Positions 11,301 to 20,345 of a DNA stretch of 64,000 nt are shown one piece after another (position 1 is the first letter of the stretch; each line of letters begins with the position of its first letter). The notes beneath the pieces were generated by a model. It was given only the letters and a program-made list of their open reading frames with translations, was not told the DNA's origin and did not search any database. Source of the stretch: Falciphora oryzae (taxonomy: Eukaryota; Ascomycota; Sordariomycetes; Magnaporthales; Magnaporthaceae); assembly GCA_000733355.1 (NCBI GenBank), contig JNVV01000017.1:574829-638828 (forward strand), read 5' to 3'. The position numbers and the translations under genes are program-made.

Positions 11301-12880
11301 CGCTGGCTGCCATGGCACAGAAGGGGCTGGATCAGTCTCGTGTTCACCTAGCCCCCGGCGAAGCGGGCAAACGGGGCTTTGAAGGTGCTTACCGGCTCCA
11401 GCCGGCAGGCACGGCAGGATCAGCAATCCCAGTAGACTCGACAATCCCAGCAGGCTCTGCACTTCCAGCAGGCCTAAGTAAGCTCGGCAGGCTTAGCAAA
11501 CTCAGCAGACTCAGCAGTAAGCCCTGCCAAGTATGGTCTTCTAGCGGTGGCACTCGCTAACAGCTTTTTCCATCACTCCTTAAAACTCGAAATGCGCACC
11601 TCGCTCGCGGGAGGGACGGCACGGCTTAGAGCGAGGCGCCCACCAGCCCCTCCCCCCTATAACATGGTTGCTGCCGCTCCAGTTACAGCGACGACGACCG
11701 TTATTCCTAAGCGACGATCTTTCCTCGTTAGGTCCTAATAGCACTTTCAGCTCGCCCGCTCGCGGAGTCGACCCCAACGAAACGGCCATCCCGATTACGG
11801 CAACGACGGCATGGAGGGCCATATCAGCCAAAAAAAAAAAGCCAGCATTACCAGCTGCTCGAAGTTGAAGAGCAGCATAAGCAGTATGAGGACGTGCCCG
11901 GGCTGGGTCCGCACGAGGAGGAGGGCTATGGACCGGGCGAGGATAACGCGAATCCGCATCCTTCCCCTCTTCCTTCCTTGCCCCCCTCCGTTTGCGCCAT
12001 CCCCCGTATCAGCCCCGCCTCGACCACCTGCACCGTTTCGGCGTAGCGCTCGGCTAAACGAAAAGGCTGCCCGTGGCGGCAACATCCCGCGTCAACTTCC
12101 GCTGCGCCACATGATATCATTTGTTGGACCATTCGAAGAGGGGATTGTGGGAAAGTAGGCTACCATTTTGGAGCAGTTGATGGGGGGACGGCGATGTGGC
12201 TGGCTGGCTGGTGGGCTGGCGTGCAGCTGTGGATTGAAGCTGGTCGAAAATTGTGCCAAGTTCAGGCGTATAGCTGGAAGAAAGAAAGAAAAAGAAAAGG
12301 GGGGAGGGGGAGAAGAAAAAAAACCTAGGAAACCAAGACATAAGAGACTCTGCGGAGACATCCCGCCGGCAGCCAAGGTCGCACCGACAGCCTTGGGAAA
12401 GAATCGAAGCAACCTTGACATTTCACGGGCATTGGGCTACAATGGCAGCGAGGTAGGTGTGCGCACCCCAAAACCCTGGGGTCGTGGTCTCAGCTAACCT
12501 AGCTAGGCCGCGATTTGAAAAAGAAGGTGGGTGCAAAACAGGAACCGGCAGCCGTCATCACAAACCAGCAGTAAGAACTGTGTGGGTCGACTGGCACGCG
12601 AGCAAGGCATCAAAGGGCGTGCTTTTGATCTCCTCGCCCGATTTGGCAGTCTGGCTCTGGAGCGCGCCGGCTCCAACCCCGAGGCGGGCCGGTTGGACCA
12701 TAATAATCTCGCCAATCCCCTGGCATCTCTGAGGCCTAAAACATTGGCTTATGATCCAGCGTTCCTCTGTCGGAAACCGACCGGGCTGGCTGAAACAGGA
12801 CTCCCTCCGGACCCATGGACTCTGATCGGCTCGGCGCCGTGTCACGTGCGGCGTCCCTGGGCCCGGTCCTGAGTGGGGTG
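8336..12880. other. Long intergenic stretch, no convincing gene
   Basis: About 4.5 kb of mixed composition. Many overlapping short frames lack domains. Visible features are A-runs (near 10760 and 11831) and imperfect repeats of AGCAGGCTCGGCAGGCTTAG type at about 11430-11515. No tRNA or rRNA signature was seen. Confidence 0.4.
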
Positions 12881-14947
12881 TTACAGATCCCGATTCACCG
12901 ACGCTAAATATGCTCTCTCTGTCTCCCGCCTCTCTCTCTCCCACTCTCTCTCTGTCTCCCGCCTCTTTCTCTCCCACACACTCTCTGTCCCCCGCCTCTT
13001 TCTCTCCCACCCCCTCTTTGTCTCCCGCCTCGCTCTCTTCCGCTCTCTCTCTGCCACCATGTGACCTGGAACCTCAATTCCGTTTCGTTCGAGCTCGTCC
13101 GCGTAGACGTAGCGTCGCTGTTCCTCCACCCACATTCCGTGTCTAGGAAATTTCCCGGTCAGTCCAAACCCGCGTTCGCGAAGCAGCTTCACGGCGGCCT
13201 CGTGCCCGTTGGCGGTTGCATTCCGTAGCGCGAGGGACGTCGCCCCCGGCGGCTCGATCCGCTTGGGGAGAAGCACGGCGCACAGTTTCGAGCCGAGAAG
13301 GACGTGCAAGACCCCGACATGGCCCCGCGCTGCCGCGAGGCACAGCGAGTTGTAGAACGACTTGTCGATATCATTTTTCCACATGAACTTCAGGAAGCCC
13401 CCAGCTTCCTCCGAATTTGAAGCTACAGATTTCAGGTCAAGGATCTGGAGCAAGACTATGAGGTGTCCCAAGTTCCCGGACGCTGCCGCTAGTTCTAGGG
13501 CCATCCACCGGCCGGGCCAAGGGTTCGGCGGGTGCTTTCTGGTGTCGGAGAAGCGAAATCCGATGGCACTGCGGGTCGCCAGCTCGGGCACACGCGGTTC
13601 AGACCCGAGCGCTGCCGACTGCTCAAGCCCAAACAGCTCCGAAAAGGCGGATAACAAAGCAGTCCCGGGGGGCGAGTCCGCGTGGATTTCCTCGAGGAGG
13701 TCCCTCGCAGCGGTCTCAGATACCCTCGCACACGCCATAACCTTCAGGAGTGATTCCGAGCGATAGCCGGGGCCGGCAGGGTGTCCATTATTGCCGAAGC
13801 GGCCACCGTAAAGGAGAGAGTGGGCAAGCATAGCACACCCATAATCCTGTGCCCAGGCGAGGAGTGGGCCGTGCAGCTGCGGAAGGGTCGATAAGAATTC
13901 GTCCAGCCGTATCTGCCAGGACCCTAGCTCCTTGCGTATTTCATCCGCCCCGGCGAGAGTGCTATGAGAGCAGAAGATGAAGATAGTCGCCTCTATTATG
14001 ACTTGTTGCAAATCCAGGTTGTAGTTGGCCGCAAAGCGACCGGGGGCGTCTGCGGACAACCCAATTAGCGCAAACAGCCTGTCGCGTGGGTCCGTGGCTT
14101 CTTTGTCCGCGAATTGGTGCAAGAGCGTTTCCAGCTTGTGCCCTTTGCTCCTCCAAGAAGCGCTGCGGGGCCCAGGCATGATGTCGAGCACCGAGTCCAC
14201 GCGGGCTGGAAGCTCCATCCCGGCCAGCAGCGGGACCAGCGCAAACGTCCTCGAGGGGGCCGATTTGGCGCCGCATTGGATGTGTGCTACCCTAGCGCCG
14301 GCGGCCTCTTGAAGGACCCAGACCCTGCGGAACCAATCGTGTCGCAACAGAATGTCGCGAAGCGCCTGCTGGTGCGTCATGTCGAATGGGCGCAGCCCCG
14401 TAGGTCCGCCGCCGCCGCCGCCGCTTTGCTTAAGCTGGAGAAAGGCCGCGTCCCAGGCGGCCCGCGAGGTTTTCCGAAAGTCCGGCCGAGCGACGACTTG
14501 CTCGTCGAAACGGCCCATCCAATCCAGGACCATATCGGTCGCCTGGTTCGCCCGCCCGAGCCAGATGATGACGCTCTCGGCGTACTGGTAAATGCGGCCC
14601 ATGCGGCCGACCTGGTGGCCGCGCTCGCCGACATCTTCCTGGTTGATGCAAACTGCGTCGATCCAAAGGACCCGGTCCCGCTCGGGCCGCCGCAAAGCAA
14701 GCAGCGCATGATACAGGTTAGTCGTAACCTGGTACCTTTGCCCGGTAATATGGATGTCGGACAAGGTGGCAGTGTCGCCCCAAACGTAGGACAGGGCCTC
14801 GTAGGGCACCATGCGGTCCTTGTCTAAGAACGTCTGGAACAGGTCGCAGGTGACGGGAGTGCCGCCAGAGCCCGCCTTAAGGCGGAGCAGGCGGATCGCA
14901 TCAGTTGCGAGGTCGATTCTGTCATGTTCGTACCACCAAGCCGCCAT
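12881..14947 (-). CDS. HET-domain (heterokaryon incompatibility type) protein with ankyrin-like C-terminus
   Basis: 688 codons from the ATG at 14947 (MAAWWYEHDR). HET motif 1 is at about residue 49 (YEALSYVWGD), motif 2 at about 95 (LWIDAVCINQED, then GRIYQYAESVIIWLG) and motif 3 at about 204 (DWFRRVWVLQEA). HET domains trigger regulated cell death in non-self recognition. Residues about 180-185 are a poly-Gly from a CCG repeat. The C-terminal third has three ankyrin-like units (ALELAAASGNLGHLIVLL, SLCLAAARGHVGVLHVLL, SLALRNATANGHEAAVKLL). The last ~55 residues are an Arg/Glu tail translated from a GA microsatellite plus a LINE 3' terminus. The frame is intact. Confidence 0.85.
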   Translation of the reverse strand: MAAWWYEHDRIDLATDAIRLLRLKAGSGGTPVTCDLFQTFLDKDRMVPYEALSYVWGDTATLSDIHITGQRYQVTTNLYHALLALRRPERDRVLWIDAVCINQEDVGERGHQVGRMGRIYQYAESVIIWLGRANQATDMVLDWMGRFDEQVVARPDFRKTSRAAWDAAFLQLKQSGGGGGGPTGLRPFDMTHQQALRDILLRHDWFRRVWVLQEAAGARVAHIQCGAKSAPSRTFALVPLLAGMELPARVDSVLDIMPGPRSASWRSKGHKLETLLHQFADKEATDPRDRLFALIGLSADAPGRFAANYNLDLQQVIIEATIFIFCSHSTLAGADEIRKELGSWQIRLDEFLSTLPQLHGPLLAWAQDYGCAMLAHSLLYGGRFGNNGHPAGPGYRSESLLKVMACARVSETAARDLLEEIHADSPPGTALLSAFSELFGLEQSAALGSEPRVPELATRSAIGFRFSDTRKHPPNPWPGRWMALELAAASGNLGHLIVLLQILDLKSVASNSEEAGGFLKFMWKNDIDKSFYNSLCLAAARGHVGVLHVLLGSKLCAVLLPKRIEPPGATSLALRNATANGHEAAVKLLRERGFGLTGKFPRHGMWVEEQRRYVYADELERNGIEVPGHMVAERERKRARRETKRGWERKRRGTESVWERKRRETEREWERERRETERAYLASVNRDL
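12885..13065 (+). mobile_element. LINE 3' terminus plus TC microsatellite inside the HET gene end
   Basis: 12888-12920 reads AGATCCCGATTCACCGACGC then TAAATATGCTCTCTCT, a near match to the terminal ~37 bp of the LINE family. It is followed by about 150 bp of TCTC-rich repeat. Read from the other strand it supplies the stop codon and charged tail of the HET protein. Confidence 0.5.
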
Positions 14948-15472
14948 GTTGCCGAATAGGAGACCATCGGACTTGAATGCGTGGGTCGAGATCAACAGTG
15001 GTGGTTATGCGAATGCTGGGGGAAATGAGGGTAGACTGGAAGAGAATGAGGGGAAAGGCACACTGTACGAGATAGAGCAGAAAGAGAATCTAGTCTAGGG
15101 AGGGGCAGGGTGTCGAACCAAATTGGGGTTGGGGCTTGATGTACCCATCCATATGTCTGCCCTCCTGTCCGCCTAGCGAGCGTGCTTGGGAAGGCTACCA
15201 ATGAGGCCGAGCGGAAACAATCTGCATCGCCGGGCGGCTGTGCAGTAGCGGAGGCAATTCCCAACCAATCACATCGCGCTGCAACCTTTGCTTCGCTCGG
15301 TCAGGACCTACTAGCTCTTTACAGAAACCCATTCTTACCTTGTAATTAGGAGTCACGGGTCGGCACCTGCCTACACCAAGGAGGAGAATAGCCACGTCCG
15401 TGTACCCTTCCCCTTACGAGGCCCATTCCGTGACATCAGAAGTAGGGATCAAAGTAGAGGCTCACCTTGGGG

Positions 15473-16090
15473 TTACCAGACAAAGTCCTTGATAGATCTC
15501 CAAAAGTCGCAGCGCCGGACCCGGTCCGCGGGGGTGTTCTCCATGCGCGTGTTGCCCGTCTCTATCACCAGGCGGGAGCGCGAACGCTGCCGCCGCCGGC
15601 ACCGGTGCCGATGCAGTTGTTGCCCGCCGTGGCACCGTTACTCTGCCTGTCCAAGACAGCCAGACGGGCGCGGCGGCGTTCGTCAGCGGGTTGGGCGACA
15701 GCGTCTTGACGAAGGAGATACAGTAGTCCATGACGACGGGGATGATGGGGGCGCGGTAGCTGGCCGCAGCCCCTCCGAGGCTGCTGGAGCCGGAGACGGC
15801 GGCGATCTCGAACATGTGCGGGACGCCGATTCCGGCTTGGATCATATCCGCATCTGACGTTGTAGCGGTAGGGCCGGGGCCCGTTGGATGACGAAGAAGA
15901 GTTGGAGCTGGACCTGTTGGCGACGGTGCTGCCAAGCACGTTAACGGTCGGGCAGATGAAGGGGGCTTCGCCATAGGCCAGAGACGCGGACGGGAAACAG
16001 GGTACGTGCTCGGGCAGCGGGCTCATCAGGGGATACTGTTGCTGTACGGCGCCGAGGTCGGACTCGCGCATCACGGCCTACGTCGAAGCG
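15473..16090 (-). pseudogene. Type-B carboxylesterase/lipase, C-terminal part, frameshifted
   Basis: Three consecutive frames on the minus strand carry conserved C-terminal carboxylesterase segments: about 16070-15860 (SDLGAVQQQYPLMSPLP, then ASLAYGEAPFICP and YRYNVR), about 15850-15660 (GIGVPHMFEIAAVSG and PIIPVVMDYCISFVKTLSPN), then a third frame ending GNTRMENTPADRVRRCDFW with TAA at 15475. At least two frameshifts are needed and the N-terminal catalytic half is missing. Functional family members are secreted or intracellular serine esterases. This copy is dead. Confidence 0.75.
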
Positions 16091-16896
16091 TTTGCGCCAA
16101 AGTAGGTAGGCGGCTAGGAAGCAGGGCCAAGTAATAGTGACATTATCATCTCTCTCCGAGACCAGTGGGCAATCGGCAAGCCGTCACTCTAGCCGTCTCC
16201 TCTATACCGAACTGGCTGAGGAAGCCAGGCGAGAAACTCGAGTACATAGGGAGAGTGGGAGGGGTACAGGAGGAAAATCGGGTCGTGATCTCAGTCGTCG
16301 TCATTCTCGACGAATACCGGGTGGGCACGGAATTTGCAGAAAGGCAGTGGCTTTTTGGAAGGCGGTATACGCGCAGCCACCTCAACGCGCCGGCATGGTT
16401 GCTAGGGTCAAGACTTCCATTGGCCAGTTTCCTTCCCCGTTTGGCCTTGCACATATAGATGCATGGAGAGATGGAGGGGCGAGGGGTTGTCTTATTGGCA
16501 AACGGGTTGGTGACACAGCTTCTTGTTCAGCCAACCATCTTCCACTCCTGCACGTTCGCTGAATGCAAAGCGTATCAGAGACTCCTTAATGGTCGGTTCG
16601 GGGGCAGACAGCATGAGCAACGCCCAAATTCTCTCCTCTGGCACGCACACGTGCAGCTTGCCGCAGCTACGTGTCCATGCATGAGCCAGGGAGGCAGGAC
16701 TGATGCGGCGTGATCAGTCGAGCAGCGCAAAAACACTGCCTACCCAACTTAAGTTGTCAAGAAAGCACTCAAGCACTCCTGTTTGCCAGCCTCCATCTGA
16801 AGGTCTCTTTTTCCAATTTCTCCTCCATCTCACTCCCATCAGAACCAAGGCCAACGTGCCAGCTCTCTCCTCGACTTTTGTTGCAGACAGCCAACT
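16091..16896. other. No gene recognised
   Basis: Between the esterase remnant and the BTB gene. It probably contains the BTB promoter; no TATA box is obvious. Confidence 0.35.
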
Positions 16897-16924
16897 ATGG
16901 ACGGCCGCGAGGAGGAGCCACAGG

Positions 16925-18295
16925 ATGGACCGGGCGGATTCGAGGTTTCGTACGATCTGGCCCCCGATATTTTCGGCCATTGGCAATCCACTCCCCACTG
17001 ACCCGAATTCCTTGCCCAGGCCGTTCAGCAGCGCCATGGTCAGCCTCAAGTTTGCAGAGAGCGTCACGCTCAGCATCCACCGCTCGGTCCTGCTACGATG
17101 CTCCAAGCTGGGCCTCCTTGATTCGTGGACCAAGCCGATCGACCTCGGGGGGTTCTCGGTGTATGCCGGCCATGCGTTAGTTTCATACCTCTACAGCGGG
17201 GAGTACAAGAAGCATACCAGCTTGAGGTGGACACGACCCTTGAATCCAACTGCCAACGTGGGATTGGCCGAGCTTGCGTCCAGATTCGAGATCTACGCCC
17301 TCGCCCGGAGCGTTGAACTGAACGGCTTAGAAGAGCAAGTCAGGGATGAGATTGACGGCATCGCAGACCATCTCGACATGTTCACCGTCATTGATGCCGT
17401 CCGAGAGACATATCCCACCCTGATCGGCAACGACACATGGTTCTCGCCGTGGATCAAATCGGTCATCAAGAAGGCGTTCAAGGACCCCAAGAAGCTGTCA
17501 AGCATTTCCGTGTCTCCTGACTTTCGCGCTGTTTTTTCGGTTACCAAGCTCCTCCTCGGATGCATGATGGAGACCTACACGGAGATGGTGGACATCATTG
17601 CTGATGGATTGGGCGTCGTGGAACCGCACACACCGGTCACTGACGGCTCATTCGAGGACGCCGAGGGGGGCGAAGGCCTACGCCCGTCGCAGAAGCTACC
17701 GATGATGCTGACTCGTGACCCAGACATGGCCAAGCCTATTCCCGGACTGCAAGTCTCTGACAAGGAGCGGGAAATTCTCCGTGTCAGCTTGGCCAACAGA
17801 AATCGTCCCTCTTGGTGGCTGGCACTCGTCCCTCAAGCTCACAGCGGGCCTCCCCCGCCTGTCAAGCGCGGCCGGTCTAGTGCATCCTCCGAGACGGAGG
17901 CTGAGGACGGGCCCCGCGCGGAGGATGAGCGAGCCCCTGATGCACAGCCTTGCTGCGAGAGAGAACTTGCACTGGCATCCGAAGCGGTTCACGAGCCAGA
18001 GCCCGAGCCAACACTCGAACCTGTGGAAGAATGCACCCCGCCGGTACCCACTGATGAACAGCTTTGGTGCGGGGGAGAACTTGAACTGCCGGCCGACGCC
18101 GCAACACCCGAGCCAACACCCGAACCTGTGGACGAATGGGGGACATCGTGCGGTGCTAAGAAAGCCAAGAAGAAAAAGAAGTCTACAGTACTTATCCCAT
18201 TGTCTAAGCCAACTCACCTCGCCCAAGTTCCTCTGCTAATACCGCCTGCTGAAGAAGTTTGCCCCCGATCCCGAGCCAACGGTGGCCGTGCCTGA
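16925..18295 (+). CDS. BTB/POZ-like protein with acidic repeat tail
   Basis: 456 codons from the ATG at 16925. About residues 30-190 resemble the fungal BTB/POZ fold: LKFAESVTLSIHRSVLLRCS (strand and bait helix), VYAGHALVSYLYSGEYK, then ELASRFEIYALARSVELNGL and a helical region. BTB domains mediate dimerisation and partner recruitment. The C-terminal third holds Glu-Pro repeats (EPEPTLEPVEE, TPEPTPEPVDEW) from a DNA-level tandem repeat and a Lys run (KKAKKKKKS). A second ATG at 16897 in another frame yields an acidic N-terminus (EEEPQDGPGGFEVSYDLAPD) more typical of the family, but it ends at a TGA about 100 bases on. The true start or an indel near 17000 is unresolved. Confidence 0.65.
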   Translation: MDRADSRFRTIWPPIFSAIGNPLPTDPNSLPRPFSSAMVSLKFAESVTLSIHRSVLLRCSKLGLLDSWTKPIDLGGFSVYAGHALVSYLYSGEYKKHTSLRWTRPLNPTANVGLAELASRFEIYALARSVELNGLEEQVRDEIDGIADHLDMFTVIDAVRETYPTLIGNDTWFSPWIKSVIKKAFKDPKKLSSISVSPDFRAVFSVTKLLLGCMMETYTEMVDIIADGLGVVEPHTPVTDGSFEDAEGGEGLRPSQKLPMMLTRDPDMAKPIPGLQVSDKEREILRVSLANRNRPSWWLALVPQAHSGPPPPVKRGRSSASSETEAEDGPRAEDERAPDAQPCCERELALASEAVHEPEPEPTLEPVEECTPPVPTDEQLWCGGELELPADAATPEPTPEPVDEWGTSCGAKKAKKKKKSTVLIPLSKPTHLAQVPLLIPPAEEVCPRSRANGGRA

Positions 18296-18985
18296 ACAAC
18301 CGCGGGGATTGTGGGGATGAAATGGACAGAAAACGAGCGGCTTTGTTGTTGAAGACGAGGTCTGGCGGTCACTGGTCGGGTGAGGAATGATAAGTTGGGG
18401 AAACGGAAATTGCAAATTGCATGAGCCCACGAGTGGCTGCGCCCTGCTCTCGATTCAAGGCCTAATTATGCCAGTCTACAACCCCATCACAGTCCAGCTG
18501 CAATCTCAATCCAAGGTGCTTTGCCTCCAGATGGCAGCCCAGCCACGGCTACAGGTCTGAGTGGCAGGATGACCGGCCACGCGTCCCGCCAGAGGATGGC
18601 GACTGGCCAACTCGAGATCATCGCGTCGTGCCCCCAGCGACTTTACGAAATAGATTCGTGATAGTTAGGCATTGCGTTTGAGGATCGCTCTCACTCATCA
18701 GACAGGCTAGGGCACTATGTGTCGCTCTCTCGTCGCTCTTGTTCTCGCCTGTCTCGGGATACGGCGTGGCACCGCGGCAGGGCGTCGGCGATGCTCGAAA
18801 GGCTTCTCTTGGGACAGGCCTGGCTTTGACGGCCTCACGCCCTGGGTCTGGGACAGTGGGGCTCGCTTCTACGTAAATAATATTAAATACTACGTGGCGT
18901 TGACATGGTTTGAAACTCTCAAAAGCCAAAGCATCAATCACCTAAAGCGATGACATCGTTCACGTCTGGCAATACCGCCGCACTC
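18296..18985. other. No gene recognised
   Basis: About 690 bases 3' of the BTB gene. Only short frames without domains. Confidence 0.4.
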
Positions 18986-19550
18986 CGCGGCCGCGAGCAG
19001 AAGCAGCCACAGGCAGCAGAGCACCAGCGCCAGCTCGAGTATTAGAAGAGGCAGCTGACGGACAGCTCTCCTGCCGAGTTCCTAAGCGACCGGCCACGGC
19101 CGTGCATCCTGTCCGGTCACGCCGGCGTCGTCCAATTCACCATCGAGGGCTCCGTGTACGAGCGCCTCTAAGAGTTCTGCCGAACCCATTAGGCCACCTC
19201 ATTCATCGTGTTGCTGGCCGCCTTCCGCGCAGCGCACTACCGTTTTACCGGCGCCGAAGATGCCACCATCGGCACTTCCATTACCGGCCAGAACCGGCTC
19301 GAGCTCGGAACATGGTCGGCTCCGCCAACACCCGCGCATGAGGATCGCCATTGGTGACGACGACACGTCCGACGGGCTGGTTCGGCAAGTCCGGTCTACA
19401 GCGACAGCCGCTTTTGCGAACCGAGATGTCCCTTTCGAGCGCATCGTGTCGTCACTCCTGCCCGGGTCGAAAGATACATCCCGGAGCCCACTGGTGCAGC
19501 TCATGTTTGCTTTCCACTCCCAGCGGGACTCCGACAAGCAGCGCCAATAA
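18986..19550 (+). pseudogene. NRPS condensation-domain fragment, decayed
   Basis: Reads as the C-terminal half of a nonribosomal peptide synthetase condensation domain: AEHQRQLEY (TAG) [27 protein letters not shown] (TAA) EFCRTH (TAG), [34 protein letters not shown]. After a frame change come [29 protein letters not shown] and [15 protein letters not shown]. Three nonsense codons and one frameshift are visible. The HHxxxDG motif region and all other NRPS domains are absent. Several stops fit C-to-T changes. Confidence 0.8.
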
Positions 19551-20345
19551 CAGTAAGCCCTGGCCCTCGCGCCTTCATCAGGCAACCAGTGCAACTTCCA
19601 GGCGCCCTAGGAATTCACAAAGTCACCCATCGGAGCCCCAACCTTGCAGGAGATCATAACAAAGCCGGACCAGCACGCCCAAGCAAAAAGAAAACCAAAA
19701 ACAAGTCACCTAGCTCAGGAGGAGCGGAAAGGAACGATGCTGATTGTGAATGGAGCGGGGAATGGCGAAGTGGGAGTATTGGTATGAAAGGCAACAAGTC
19801 AGGACGTATTGGAATTGCAAGAAATGGCGTCGGGTAGCTTAGAGGAAAATTCGCTCGAAATATCCCGGTGTTTGTTCTATTGACGCCATGTTTACAATGG
19901 TTTCCAGAATGTGTATGAGTAATAAAAAAAGAATTGAGAGGGAGAGACCGCCGACAAGGTCTGCCACAAGCTCCACGCGCATGGCTTCAAGCTCCCGTTA
20001 CTGTCGCAAAAGGACCCGGTAGACCAGAGCTGTTTACGTGGATCGATTACCTCTGCTACGAGTAGTACTGCCTCGATTGATACTAGGTGAGAGAAGACGC
20101 AGCTTCGACCTTGGTGAGACTGTGGAAAGACACTGCCGATGTCACAGATCTGACAGAGCAGTGTCCTTGACCGTAGCTGCCCCAAAACGAATCCAACCGC
20201 TCGCCGCGTGCGCCCAAAGACACCCAATGCACCTAGGTAACACACCACGCCCAGACGCACAGCACACCACGCACAACAACCCTGTGCCTGTCGGCAGCTT
20301 CCACCAGGTGGACGCCTCAAAGGAGGACGACGACGACGACGAGGA
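19551..20345. other. No gene recognised
   Basis: About 800 bases between the NRPS remnant and the ankyrin pseudogene; no domain-bearing frame. Confidence 0.4.
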
